Shown here piece after piece: positions 35,050 through 48,600 of a DNA stretch of 64,000 bases. Each line of letters starts with the position of its first letter. Positions within the stretch are counted from its first letter, which is position 1. The DNA is from Mesorhabditis belari (Eukaryota > Nematoda > Chromadorea > Rhabditida > Rhabditidae): the NCBI GenBank assembly GCA_958450365.1, contig CAUEEP010000740.1:1243501-1307500 (forward strand), read 5' to 3'. The notes beneath the pieces were generated by a model. It was given only the letters and a program-made list of their open reading frames with translations, did no database searches and was not told where the DNA came from. The translations under genes and the position numbers were made by a program.

Positions 35050-35932
35050 TTGGGTTGTCCAGTTATGAATGCGCGTTTTTACTATTTTGTAAATTTCTCA
35101 AGATATCGAAGAGATGTACCGTATTTCTTCGAATAGAAGACCGGGTAAAGAGTATCATCGCGTACTCCTGCGTAGCAACCCTTTTTAAAAATTCTTTTCT
35201 GCATAAAAGCTTTCAATGAAGTGCTATAGAGCTGGAAAATGGCTCAAAAAATCTGTTAGCTCATGTGGTATTTTTGAGTCATTTTCCAGCCCTATAGTTT
35301 TTCATTGAAAGCTTTTATGCAGAAAAGAAATTTTAAAAAGGGCTGCTACGCAGGAGTACGCGATCATACTCTTTACCCGGTCTTCTATTCGAAGAAATAC
35401 AATATGTGAGTGTTATATATCATTCGAAAGCTGAACATCTCCTCTACATTTTGATATAAAAAGCTTTGGAGTTTGTTCAGCTTTTGGGCAAATTGATTGC
35501 ACAAAGGGAGAGGTCGTTTTCGAAAAAAACCCATTCCAGCTTAGCTATTCCTCAAGTTTTATGGTGTAAAATAACCGCCCAGAAAAGAAAAGAAAAGTAA
35601 AGATACTCTGAAACTCTTATATTTAAAAAAAACTTGTATTGATATATCTATTGGCCAAACATCAAACGGTTTACTCAATTTGAGCGGAGCCAAAACTTGA
35701 TCCAAAGGCACCCTTCCATTTTTTGGCCACCTCTTCTTCTGTGCAGTCAATTTGCCCAAAAGCTCGACAAATTCAAAAGCTTTTTATATCAAAATGTAGA
35801 GGTGATCTTCAGCTTTCGAATAATACTCATATATATCTTTTTCTTGATTTCGGTATCTTGAGAAATTTAGAGAATAGTAAAAATTTGATTAGCATAGCAT
35901 TTGAATAGCATTCATAACTGGACAACCAAATA
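35050..35932. mobile_element. Large fold-back element with a nested MITE
   Basis: The ends ggttgtccagttatgaatgc / gcattcataactggacaacc are inverted. The inner arms also mirror each other: 35420-35505 (ttcgaaagctgaacatctcc ... gggcaaattgattgcac) against 35740-35830. A separate palindrome (35117-35402; ends ccgtatttcttcgaatag and its complement) is inserted in the left arm. No transposase recognised. Confidence 0.85.
35117..35402. mobile_element. Nested palindromic MITE
   Basis: gaccgggtaaagagtatcat, gcgtactcctgcgtagca, aattcttttctgcataaaag and gctttcaatgaa are mirrored in reverse order in the right half, around a short loop near 35245-35275. Confidence 0.87.
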
Positions 35933-36629
35933 TAAAGAGAATTACGAATCTTTCTTTCAGATTTTGTGTTCGATTCACTAAATTCAATTCACTCAATTCA
36001 ATTCACCAATTCCAACCAAATTCTGATCTTATTCGATGAAGAGCTAAACTCTAAATCGATTTGAAACCCTAAATCGATTTGAATCAAAAATTAAATAGAA
36101 CCGAAAAATAGAATTGACAAAATCCTAAAGAAAAGATACGAGAATTCTCCAAATTTTCCACCTTTTAGAACTTTTAGAACTTTTAGAACTGTTAGAACGA
36201 ATTGCTTACAAAGAGAAAAAAGACTTTACTTGAAAAATCAATTACAGATTCTGATCACACGACGAGAAGAAAAAAAAAGAAAAAAAACAAGAGAATGAGG
36301 GTAAAAGTGCCTTAAAAAAAACTGAAAAATTCAATAAAATTTTGATAAGAACAAAAAAAAGATTGATCAAGTGAAAATGCATGAAAAATGATGAAAATCA
36401 AAAGAATTATACAGAGATTTCAATGGCATAAAATTCATTTTAATGACTTCAATTCAATATTTTCAATATTCAATTTCAATTCAATATAATGAGCCCGTTA
36501 AGTGGCAGTCAGAAAATAGGATTTATCGAGGTTTAAGAATACTTTCAATCATTAATATATCGTTTTGAATGAATTCTTTATGAATTCGTTATGAATTCGC
36601 TATGAATTCGTTTTGAATTCCTTATGAAT

Positions 36630-39600
36630 TTAAACAATTCTCTTTTCAACTTCTTCATACCGAACGCCGCTCTCTTCCATCCCAAGACTCCCCTGGATTC
36701 TGAAAAGAGAGATTTCAGCTTTCCTACTTACTGAAAACTTTTAGTGATTTAAATAGGGGTTACAAGTCGCAAAGCAAAGAAAACAGCGACTTATCTCTTT
36801 GAAGGAAACATATACCGTAAATACTGTAATAGTACCCCACCCCCTCTCGTACAGTCGCGTAGTCGCAAAAGTTTTTTCGTATTTCATTTTTTCAAAGCGT
36901 CCGTACTTTCAAAAAAATAGCTGAAATTCAGGGCTATTTTTTGATACCTAAGCGCGCATTGTAGCATAAACCAGTGTCGAGAAAAACTCGTTCAAAGCTA
37001 GACTACGCAACACTCCGCACCGTCATTATGAGAGTGGGGTACTATTACAGTATTTACGGTAGATTACTCAAGCGAGCTCAAACTCTCGCTTATATTTGGA
37101 AGGAAAATTCTGAAGAAAGATTAGACAACAATAATGGGTTTTCTAAAACGGCCAATTTTCAAAAACCTACCGAAATCTTGACTCTATTTACAAATCTATC
37201 TGTTTTATAGAATCATTAAAGCAAATAGATTGGAGAAAAGCTAGCTACAGTTACAGTAACCTAAGAATAAGGCTTGCCCTTTAATATAAAGCCTTTCTGG
37301 CTTTATATTAAAGCCATTTGGGTTCCTGTAACAGTTTATACAGTCGAAGTTCGAGATAACGAATCGCTTGGAATCGAAAACTTCGATATAAAGGCCCAAA
37401 AATGTGGCTCAAATTTTGTGCTTAGCTGCCCTGGACGGTCAGTGATTTCATTTGGGGCAGCTACGCAGAAATTTTGTTTTAAACACGTTTCAGAATTTTA
37501 AATTCGTTCTTTCGAAGTTCGTTTTATAGAAATTTGTCTGTAGATACTAGTTTTCGAAAATTTGAAACACGTTTTAGAAAGCGAATTATTTAAACAAACA
37601 AAACAAACGCAGGAAACAAAAAAAATTGGGAAAAGAACATGAAAAGCAGACAAAAGACAAGATATTCCTGTAAAATTAGACAAAAGTTTTTGCCTGAGAT
37701 CATTAACTGGCTGTACGCGGTGGCGCACAATCTACCCGCACTCAATTCAGCTTCTCCAGCTTAGCGAAGAGTCAATCAATCGATCCAATTCTTTTTTTTA
37801 TTATCAAATTGAATATATTTCTCCTGCAATGTGTGTTTTCTGGATTTGTTCAGAAAAGTTTCTAAACTTTTGCTAGAGCGCTGCAAAGTTACGAAACGCG
37901 TTTCCTGCGGCGGAATCGTGATTTTCTGATTTTTGTAACTAGTTTCAATGGCTTAAAATGAAAGAAAAGCAGCTTCATTTATTGCTTTTTGGCTTAAAAT
38001 GAAAGAAAAGCAGCTTCATTTACTCCTTTTTGGCTTAAAATGAAAGAAAAGCAGCTTCATTTATTCCTTTTTGGCTTAAAATGAAAGAAAAACAGCTTCA
38101 TCTATTCCTTTTTACTTATTATTTCCAAAATCTAGCTCATTTTTCTTAGAAAACAATGAATTTCGATTAGGGATCAAAGTTCAAAATGTGAATTTGATTT
38201 GATTTGATCAAAGTGCGGGCAATTGTGCGCCATCTTCTATCGTTAGCTATTAAAACAAAGGAATCACTTCAAAAGTTAAAAGTAATTAGATGTAATCATT
38301 GAATTTCATTCATTAAATGATTAGATTCTCGAAATTCTCCAAATCATTCCACGCCAAATCGTGTCCATGATGCTTTTTGTGATGTTTTTTCGATGATTGC
38401 TTGCTTCCCAAATTCTCCTCTCTTTCATCGCTTCTCTTTTTCTTTTTCAATGCCGCTTTGTCAAGAGAATTCTCATCAGACTGAAAGAATTATAGCACTT
38501 CAAACTGTTAGAAAACAATCACTTTTGAATCAAACATTTATAGGGACTTTTTTTTTTGGAAATTTCCGCATCGTATCTTACCCATAATGTGTGCGAACAT
38601 TTGAACTCTAGGAAGAAATTTGTAAGGGTTAGATTTTCAGTTAAAAAAAAACTCTCTAAATAACTCACATCACCGTTCTTCCATGCACAGAATTCCATCG
38701 GTAAACCATCGGGTCCAATCGGGCAAGGAGCATCCAAACCGGGAATCCCTTGATCACCCTTTTCTCCTTGTAAACCTGGCTCTCCGGGTGAGCCTGGTTG
38801 ACCGATTTGGCCTTGAGCACCCTAGAAGACATTCTTGTTACACTAGATCAAGTAGAAAAGGGTTAAAGTCCCAGTTTTTAGATCAAGATCGAGCACTTGT
38901 CAGTAGCATGGAGCTCTTTCAAAACGAGTTTTTCAGGTAGTCTCAATTGGCTGTCAAGGCTGACTGGTTAAGAGCCCCGTCTCCTAGTCGGGAGGGCGAG
39001 CCAGACCGGCGGGTTCGATCCCGGTGACTAGTTTTTTTTTCTTTTAAGGATATTTTTGTATTGTTTATACATAATTCATATGAATAAATGTATTTTAAAA
39101 GATAAATTTAATCATTGATGGTTAAACACCAGTATCCAAATTTCTTTCAGGAGATCAATACTTTCTAGTAGTTCTTTTCATCTGTTTTCCATATGATTTC
39201 ACTCACCATTATCCCTGGATCTCCCTTTGGGCCTGTTGGTCCTTGTTTTCCCTGAAAATTAAGTCAAATTTCTTGACACAAAGCAAATTTCAACTATTTT
39301 CATTTAAAAGTTCATATCTTGTTAATGTGCATTCACTAAACAACATCACAAATATGATCAACAAAACGATTAAACGTGCTTTCCAAACCTCACACAGCAA
39401 TCAAATATCAAATCGATTTTATAATCGATCTAGTGTTCCTTTTTTGCTCACAGCAAACGTGTTTGATTTTTTAAATTTTTAATAAATTTTCAAACATACT
39501 AGCTTTCCTTCAGCTCCTGGTGGACCTCGAAGTCCCATCGGACCGGGAGGACCCTAAAAACATATGAGATACCTTTTGAAATGTGAAATGTTTTGAAAAC

Positions 39601-42600
39601 GAATGATCATTATAAGTACTAACCGGTAAACCAAGACTTCCTGGGTGTCCTGGCAATCCATCACCCCTATCTCCTTTCTCTCCTCTTTCCCCAGGTGTTC
39701 CCGGTAAACCGGGAATCCCCGGTGGCCCAGGAGGTCCCATCACTCCTTTACCGTCACTCGTTGATGGAGAAACTTCCAGCACTTGACCCTAAAAGGTTTC
39801 TATTGCCTTTCAAAAAAAGATTTTCCTAACGGGTTGCCCGGGTAATCCTGGTGCTCCCAGATCTCCTCGTTCTCCTCTCTCTCCTTGATGTCCAGGCAAT
39901 CCTTGTGGTCCTCGGTCACCCTTTGTGCCTGGTGGGCCCTGAAAATTACCGTAAAATAAAAGAATCTAATAGAAAAGACTTCTGTAGGAGTAATCTAAGT
40001 TTACTCAAAGAATCGCTTATATCTTGACGCCAGTACGTTTGTTTCTGGGTATCAAATGAAAGTAGAGAGGATGGGTGATTTCTTTTTGTCATCTAATTAA
40101 AGTATTTTAATTATAAGTAAAATTAGTAAGAGAATATTGGTTTTTAAAAGAAGTATCTTTAAATTAAATTTAAAAAGAAAGACAATCATGTGACAAAGAT
40201 CCTTCACAAAGATCCTTCCGAAGATCCTTCCGAAGATCCTTCTGTCACAAGAGGTGTCATGACCCGAGGATCAGAGCATCATCCAAAGGTTTCGTGACCA
40301 AAGTCACTTCACTGGGTGGCAAATGCCATGTGATTAAAGTTATAGTAGTTCGGTTTCGTCCCTAAGCCGAGACCGAATGATGACACTGGGTTGTGACTCG
40401 TCAGTTGACGCCCAGTGGATCGAATTTAGAAAAGAAAATATAAGCCTAGAATCTAAGACATTTAGCCGACACAATGCTCTTATAGAGGGCACTTCTATTA
40501 GAACTTTTACGGTATTTGATTTATAGAATTCATCGTTCCCTACCAATGGTCCTGGCAATCCTGGTGGTCCAGGGTATCCGTGTTTCACTCGGAGTTCCGT
40601 TAACTTCTCTTTGATCGCTGGTAGGATCTCTTTAACCAAATCATCGACATTACCCAACTGATTCGAGCCAGGTGGGCCTGGAAGACCTGGTTTACCCTAA
40701 AAAAATACGTCTCTAGTAAAGTTAAAAAAAGCGATTTCTTGAACTGAACTAAACTGAACTGAACAGAACATTTTGAATGCTAAAAGTTGTATTAGAAATG
40801 CTCGAAAATGAAAGATTAGATGCACCAAAGACCCAATGAATCAAGACTCAGTCACTTCACATGTGAACATGCCAAAAAAAAAAATCAAATTGAATTGTTA
40901 TTTAGTTTTTTTTTAATTTAGCATGAGTTTTCTTACACGTCGTCCCTTCTTGCCAGCCTCTCCCGGTGGCCCGATTGGCCCTTCTGGCCCCATTTTTCCC
41001 TGATTTCCCGGATCGCCCTAAAGATTACAGAAAAAATGTTAAGAAAAACTCAAATGTTATGGAAAAATAGTACAAAGGTGCCGAAAGCAACAGCTGTTTT
41101 TCTTTCCAAAGCAAATGTTAGATAAATCTGGAAGTATGGAAAAAATAAAACAAACCTTTTCGCCTTTCTCCCCATCTCTTCCATCTCTCCCCGGTGGTCC
41201 AGGAGGTCCAGGCTGTCCATCTCCTCTTCCCATTTTTCCACTTTGCATAAATCCGGCTTGTCCTGGTTGTCCTGGTTGCCCGATATTTCCTCTTTCACCT
41301 CGTTCACCCTTTTCACCCTAAAGTGAACCGTTAAAGCATTTGATTTGGTCGACAGTTTTCAAAACAGAAAACTCTCGAACTAAATTCAAATACTGTAATC
41401 ATGATACGAAGTGTTAGCTAGCTTTGAACGCGTTTTTCTTGACAATTGTTTAAGCTACAATGCGTGCTTTGGTATCAAAAAATAGCTGAGATTTAGATTT
41501 TTTTGAAATCAAAGACGCATTGAAAGAATGAAGGCTTGGAAAAAAATAAAATACGAAAAAACTTTTGCGATTGCGCGATTATTACAGTATTTGCGGTCGG
41601 TTATCGTTTTCTTTTTAGTATCAACACTCGTCTTTTATTAGTTTTCTTAAGACGGACAATTCTCAGAAGCTTTTTTAGTTAGCAAGACTTTCCATGTTAG
41701 CTCATTCATCACATTAGGATACCTTGCTGCCCTGGGTACAGAGCCCAGGAAGGCCTGGCTCTCCCGGGGTACCTGGAGGACCTGGAGGACCCACAGGACC
41801 CGGAAGAAGCCACTGCGAAGCTTGTTGCTGGATTGTGCTTGATTCACCCTAATTAGCTTATAGAAAACTGTTCAATGATTTATTTTTCAAACAAACCTTA
41901 GGCCCTCGTTCACCGGGTGGCCCTCGTGGCCCGGCAAGTCCATCTCGACCTGGCTCTCCGGGATCTCCTTTTGGACCGACCTGGAAAGATTGAGGTCTAT
42001 AGTTACATCTATATGGAATATAGATCAGTTAGATCCATATTCCATAGAGATCTTACAAGTATTGCATCTTCACATGAACTTTAGATCTAATTCTAATGCA
42101 ACAAACTTTGCTTTCTCCATCAAATCCAGGCAATCCTCGTTCACCCTTTGGCCCAATTAATCCATCTAAACCGTCGCGACCGGATTTTCCTGGTGGACCT
42201 GACAACAATGAGATCTTTTAAAGCTTGCAACTCTTTTAGAGCTTTCAATTGAATTCAATTTTGTACCTGGAAGTCCAGGTGGTCCAGCCACCAACATTGG
42301 AGATCCGAGCATTGGGCCAGTAGTCATCTAAAACTTTGTTTAACTTTTTAAAGTTTAATCAAACCGGCGTATTTAGACAAACTCCTTTATCTCCTTTTGG
42401 TCCAGATAAACCTGGGAGTCCTGGATTTCCACGATCTCCTCGATCACCCTAAAAATAAATCCAAATATCATTTTTTATCAAACATTTCTAACTTTTGGAA
42501 GCAAACTTTATTTTGGATAGCTTTGAAATTTGCATAATTTGAAACTAGACTAGAACAAGAAACGAGAAATGGATTTTTTTTTATGAAATAAAAGAAAAAC

Positions 42601-45600
42601 TATCATAGAAAAGCTAGCTATCTTGCTAGATTTTTGCTTTTCCTTATTTACCTCAAGATTTGCCACACCTAAAGCTGTCACTAGTCACACTTAAAGCTCC
42701 CAATGATCAATTTCCCTTGAGTACTAAGAATTATCAAAGATATTAATAAATAAAATTATCTAAGATATTAATAAATAGCTTTTTAAAGCTATTTATTATA
42801 GTTTTAAGCACTTTGTTATCATTTGTAGTTTAGCAAAAGCCAACCTTTATTCCAGGAACTCCAGGCAATCCTCGTGGTCCATCCAATCCAATTGGACCCT
42901 GCAAAAATCGTAATAGCAACAGTGTGCTTATGAAAAAGCCGAAAAGAAAAACCGAAAAGTGCATACTAGGGAAAATAGTGTTGAACGATCACGAAAACAT
43001 TGGTGCTTTTTGATTTATAAAAGCCAAAATGGTTGATAAGCTGATAAGCTGATAGGCAAAAGTTTTGAAGGAAAAGAGAGACATGCATTTTGGGCAAAAA
43101 AAAACCTACTGGAAATCCGGGATAACCACGTTGACCCTTTGAACCCTGAAATAATGCAATAACGGACATCAATTTTTTTTTCCAGAGTTTGTTTAATTTT
43201 GAAGAATTGCGCTGAAAAGGCGAAAAGCACGACAGAGTGACGACAGAGGAAAAGAGAGCTCAAACACATGCATTTTATTCTGTTTTATTGAATTTTAAGC
43301 TACAGTAGACTTCTCAATAAAATGTTTTCTAAAACGAGACAACTCTTGAAATATTTATCGTAATCCGTTACACTTTACTTTACAATAAGTAGTGCCAAGT
43401 CCGTAGAAATCCTATTTGCATTACTGTAAATGTCTCTCTTTCTTCTAATTCATGTACTTGATCTAATTCTAATTAATTCTTTAAAGATTTCTAAAGATAC
43501 AAAAGTAGATTGGCAGCTTGAAAAGCTAGAGTCAAGATTACAAGCTTTTAAGAGTTGATACGATTTAGAAAACGGATCAGTTGAGTCAATGGCTCTAAGT
43601 CTGTTACTTGTTGACTTCTTTAAGCCAACTTATTGAACTAACAACAATTTAACTAAACATTCCAAAGCTGAACAACTTACGGGCGGTCCTGGCGGTCCGG
43701 GAAGCCCTCTCAATTGAATCGCTTGTCCATCCGGGGAATAGAGAAATCCAAAAGATCTCAACTTTCGCTTCATCGCTGGATCCAGACGCTGCAAAGAAAT
43801 ACGAAACGATAACGAAAAGAACTGAAGGAAAACTAGCTCTAACACTACTCAGAAGAACCAAAGTAAGACTACCACTACACACTGTATAAGAAGTTGGTTG
43901 AAGTTGCTGTTCGTGCTGCTTCTTCCGAGCATAGTATGGAGCTGGAAGTCCCGCAAGACCCTGGAAAATAGGAATCACCAAGCACAACATTTTCTAAGGA
44001 ATTTCTAAGCTAAACTTTAAAAAAAAAATTCTGCACACACTTCCCAATCAAATGGATCCTTGCGGCCCTATTTTAACATGCTTTATTGAATATTTTCTGC
44101 TGAAAACTTACGGGTGGTCCCGGTGGTCCAACGTCGCCCTTTGGACCTGGAATTTGATCAATTTGCTTAACAATTTGCTCAACAATTTGCTTAACAATTT
44201 GCTCAACAATTTGCTTCAAATTTGCTTAACAATTTCACTAACAATTTGCTTAACAATTTGCTTAACAATTTACTTAACAATTTGCTTAACAATTTACTTA
44301 ATAATTTGCTTAACAATTCGCTTAACAATTTCAACATTCAGTTGTATCTGGTTCAGTTTGATTAATTCAAGTCAAATAAGCCAACGTTTCTTGGTGTTGG
44401 TTTGAAAGGCAAATGACTTCTCGAGGCATTATAATCGTCAAAAATTGTGGTAGACTTTCACCTTCATTCGACACAAGTTTACCAATAAAAAAATCAATCT
44501 AACTTTTTGGGCTAAAACCTAAGCCCAGAACCCGAGTTGATAAGCTGATTGGAAAAAAAACTATCAACAAAAGAAATGATTTCTTTATTCAATAAATTAA
44601 AGTCACTTTTTTGTTGATGCTTTTCCTGACTTCTGGATCGTGGATTTTGACCAACCCATCCCTGATTCCCCAAGTGATATAAACTAGCCTCGTTATTTAC
44701 GTACTCAGGTGTATGGAACAGAAGGAGAAAGGAAAACGGGTATCCTTTCTTTCTTTCTTTTCATGACAGATCCCCAATAAATCAAAGCGGCACCCAAATG
44801 AGCTTGTCGTTTGGACTTCTCTCTCTTTCCTTTCTTTCATTCAATTGTAAAGTCTCTTTGCTTTCAATCGAATCTCCGAATTGAGTCCAAGATTTTGTGT
44901 GACTAATTGTTTCTAGATCATAGAATAGAAAAAAATGTTTTTATCGAAAGAAATTGAGTAAAAGGATCAATGGACGTAGCGGTGATCGAACCAGAATTAC
45001 CCGGTGGATCACTGGCAAGAGAAAGATCACTTATCCAATTGAACACAATGCCTAGTTAAGCTGATGGTTCTGTTATCTTGTATTAAGAAATAACTTTGAT
45101 CTCACTTCTTTCAAAAGAGCTCAATCTTTCCAAAAATCAAGTCGATTTTGAAAGTGTAATCGTTCATGTTCACTCAAAATGATCACTCCATCAATTATTT
45201 GTCATAAAGCATGATTGATTGAAGGTTTAAAGTGTCTCGAAAGAGTTAAAAGAACAAGATCTCGTTTGTTTCTCTAGATAATCTTACAATAATATAGGAA
45301 CAAGTAGACATGAGCGTTACAAACTAGACATGGGCAGATTCCGTCCCGAGCCTAATTCCACCTTCATTTTCTTAGCCGATCTTTTGACCTTTTGTTTATT
45401 TGAACTTTATAAATGTTTACTTTTTGAAATTTCTTTAATTACTTTTCAAAAACATAAAACATACCAAAAATTGGTAAACTGTTTTGTCTGTGAATCAACT
45501 ATTGCATATTCTTTCTTTCTTTTCTTTCTTCCTTTCTTTCTTCCCCCCCTTCCCCTTTAACAATACATAACGATTATTTGTTCAAAATCCTCGACAATCT

Positions 45601-48600
45601 TCCCCTTTTCCATCCCTCAATGATCTCATTTGCATTTTATGATTTCATGCCTCTTCAAACCACCAAAAAGGTGTGAATTTTCTCTGTAGAGTCAAATCCT
45701 AGTTGAAATCCACTTAAAGGCTTTTTCCAACCTGAATATGACACAACTTTCTCTAGCCACGATCTAGTTGATCAGTTCTTTGAAAAGAGCTCTCATCAAT
45801 GGGATGTGGCGGGGATCGAACCAGGATTGTACCGAGCAAGAGACCGTTCACTTATCCACTTGACCACAAAGGGGTTTTTCGGACGAACCTGGCGGGCAGA
45901 CACAATTGTGGGCTCGATCATATCGGACAGCTCGTGGCTTTCTTGTGAAAGCTTCAGTGGTGTTCGATGGAGAATCCTGGAATATTATATGAGATTAAAC
46001 AATAGTTTTGAAGGTTTTCAGTTTTTAAAGGATTTTTCTTTCATCCCTTAATTTCAGTTCTCAAATCCTCAAAAAAGAATCGCCAATTTGTAGAGAAAAT
46101 GGGGAGCACTTTTTATTCGTCTTGTTCACCGTTCTTTTTTCTTTTCTTGAGGGAAAGGCCATTTATTCAAAGACAAAGATTTAATGAAGAAAAAGGAAAT
46201 CGCTTAGTCAGCTGTCGACAATAGGAAAAAGAAGGAGAATTGCCGGCACTTTTGGTCACTCGCTCGCAAAAAAAAAGAAGAAACGGGATGAAATTATGGA
46301 CTCTCCATGGGAATTTCTAATCAAAAAATAAACCGAACTGTGTTTTGGGTTTAGAAATAGAAGGAGATATCTCAAATCTCAAAAGGAGATAAGAGTTCGG
46401 AGCTTAACGAATCCTATGGATAGATAATTTACATCGCTAACAGCTAGACAAATACGAGGAAATCTAAAAGCAAGACTTAACAAGACAAGAAGATCTTAAC
46501 TTTTGCACAAATCCAACTCCAGGCAATTTAAAACTGGTTAAGCTTTGCTTATGCTTTTCGAAAACAACAACCAGACCTTTTCCGATTCAGCCAGGTTAAG
46601 GTATGTCTAAATTTTGGCAGATTAAGGTACTGGATAGCTCAGTGGTTAGAGCAATTGCCCGGAAAGCAAAAGGTTTTACTTTCCAGAAATCTACTTTTTC
46701 TTGTGAACTTCTTTATTGCTACTGCTGCTTTTCCAAGAAATTCTATGCTTTAAATCCATGAATTCAGGTGTTATTCTCCGATAACGCCTACACAGAAATA
46801 TAGAAGGCGGAAGGCGCCGGAAATCTTCCAGAAATCTTTCAGAAATCTTTCAGAAATCTACGCTTCCAGAAATCTAATTTTTCTTCAAGTGAAAGCGGGG
46901 AAAGTACAAAACTGTATGCTTTAGCCAACAATCCTTTTCCTTTTTTTTTTTAAAAAAGAATTTATGGGCATTTTCCATTCATCGTTTCATTGAATGTATT
47001 TTCCCGGAATTCATTGAAAACATTTTTCTTTTATCAATTTCCCACGCTTAGCCAATCAATAAAAACTAGTTTTATAGATAGAAATCACAAAAAAACATTA
47101 ATTTCCTCGAATCTCATTGATTGTCCCTTGTCTTTTTCTTCCTTAAAGGTACCAATTTTGACAGCTGCATCTCAAAGCGTCTTTGTCATTTTTTGATTCG
47201 TTGAATATGGTTCTAACACCTGTTTTTTTTTTGAGGCAAATCTAAATGGAATAGTTATGCTGAGTTCAGCAAAAAAAATCAAGCAATTGGCTTTATTAAC
47301 AAGACTTTTAAAGGTTTGCGAAAAGAATTTTCAGTGATTATGATTTTTTTGTCAATTGTTATTGTCAATTGTCAATTGTCAATCAATCTTTGAAAAAAAA
47401 AGATGAACAAAATTGTGATTGAATTAGTAAATGAGCTGGCTATTCTCCCTTATTTGCCCAATAAATGACCCCAAACACGACACTCAAGGAAAGAGGGATC
47501 CAGTTGAGTGCAAGGGAGAAATGAGATGTGCAACAAATACGCACAAAGATATTCAGCTCCCTTATTTCAGTTCCCTTAAAGTTGATTTACTTTAAAAATC
47601 AGAAAATATGGTACTACTGTTAGGCTAAGTGATTTAAATTTGCATTGATGCATTGATTTAAACTTTTTGCCCATTCGTAGACATTCGTTGAGTTGACAGA
47701 AGAAAAATGGTGTTAATAAAAGTCATAAGGCTGAGTTTTTTTATTTCAAAATCCTCATTTTCAGAGTTTTCTTGTTTCAAATAGCTTGGAAGAATGAAGA
47801 AATAGTTTTTCTTGTTTCAAATAGCAAATAGCTTTCAGAGCTTTTCCCTTCATAAAAAAAAGCTAATTTTTAAAACCCTTATACTTAAAAGTTATAGCAT
47901 TTCCTATAGCATTACGTATTTGAGAACACCCTAATGTTATTAGAAGTTAAACAAAAACCCTCAAGCAGTTCAATCAACCCGGAACAGCTGAAGTAGTATG
48001 GTTGAGGTGGAAAGTGAAAGAAGAGAACTTTTCTTGAAAGAGAATGAGAAAAGAGATTCATTGTTTGTTGGGTCTCAGCTTGATATCACCTGCCCTCACT
48101 CTCATCCTTCACTTTTCCTAGATGAGAGATTGGGATTAGGCTTGAGTCCTACAAGAATCTTCATTAAATTTGGTTATAGAAAAGTAAAATTTGTTTTTTT
48201 AGATTTACCGATAAAAACATAGAGAAAATTAGTGTCAAAATTGAGATGACCCTAGAGATTTGTCTAGAGATTTGTCTAGGGGGGGGGGAGTATAGAGAGT
48301 CGGAGTTTGGCGACTCTTCTCTTCTCCTCCATATCTCGATTTCTAATTGTCAGATCGACTTCAGGTTGATTTTAAAATGTTCCTTATGAAATTTGGTTAT
48401 AGAAAACCACAATTTACTTAGTACACTCTAGTGTAAAAACATAGAGAAAATTTTGGTCAAAGTTGAACTGTATAGGGTAACTAGTATACCCTACCAAAGT
48501 TTTGGGACTCTTTTAAAAGTTTCCCTTTTAAAAGTTCATAAGGTCAATATAAAACGATAAATTTGAGGCTTTTGGATTAAATCTAGTGCAAAATAGAAAA

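Larger units (their letters stand above)
33707..36629. other. Intergenic; no gene recognised
   Basis: Between the channel (+) and the collagen (-), whose 3' ends face each other. Holds a tRNA-like relic, a perfect hairpin and a large fold-back element. Confidence 0.6.
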
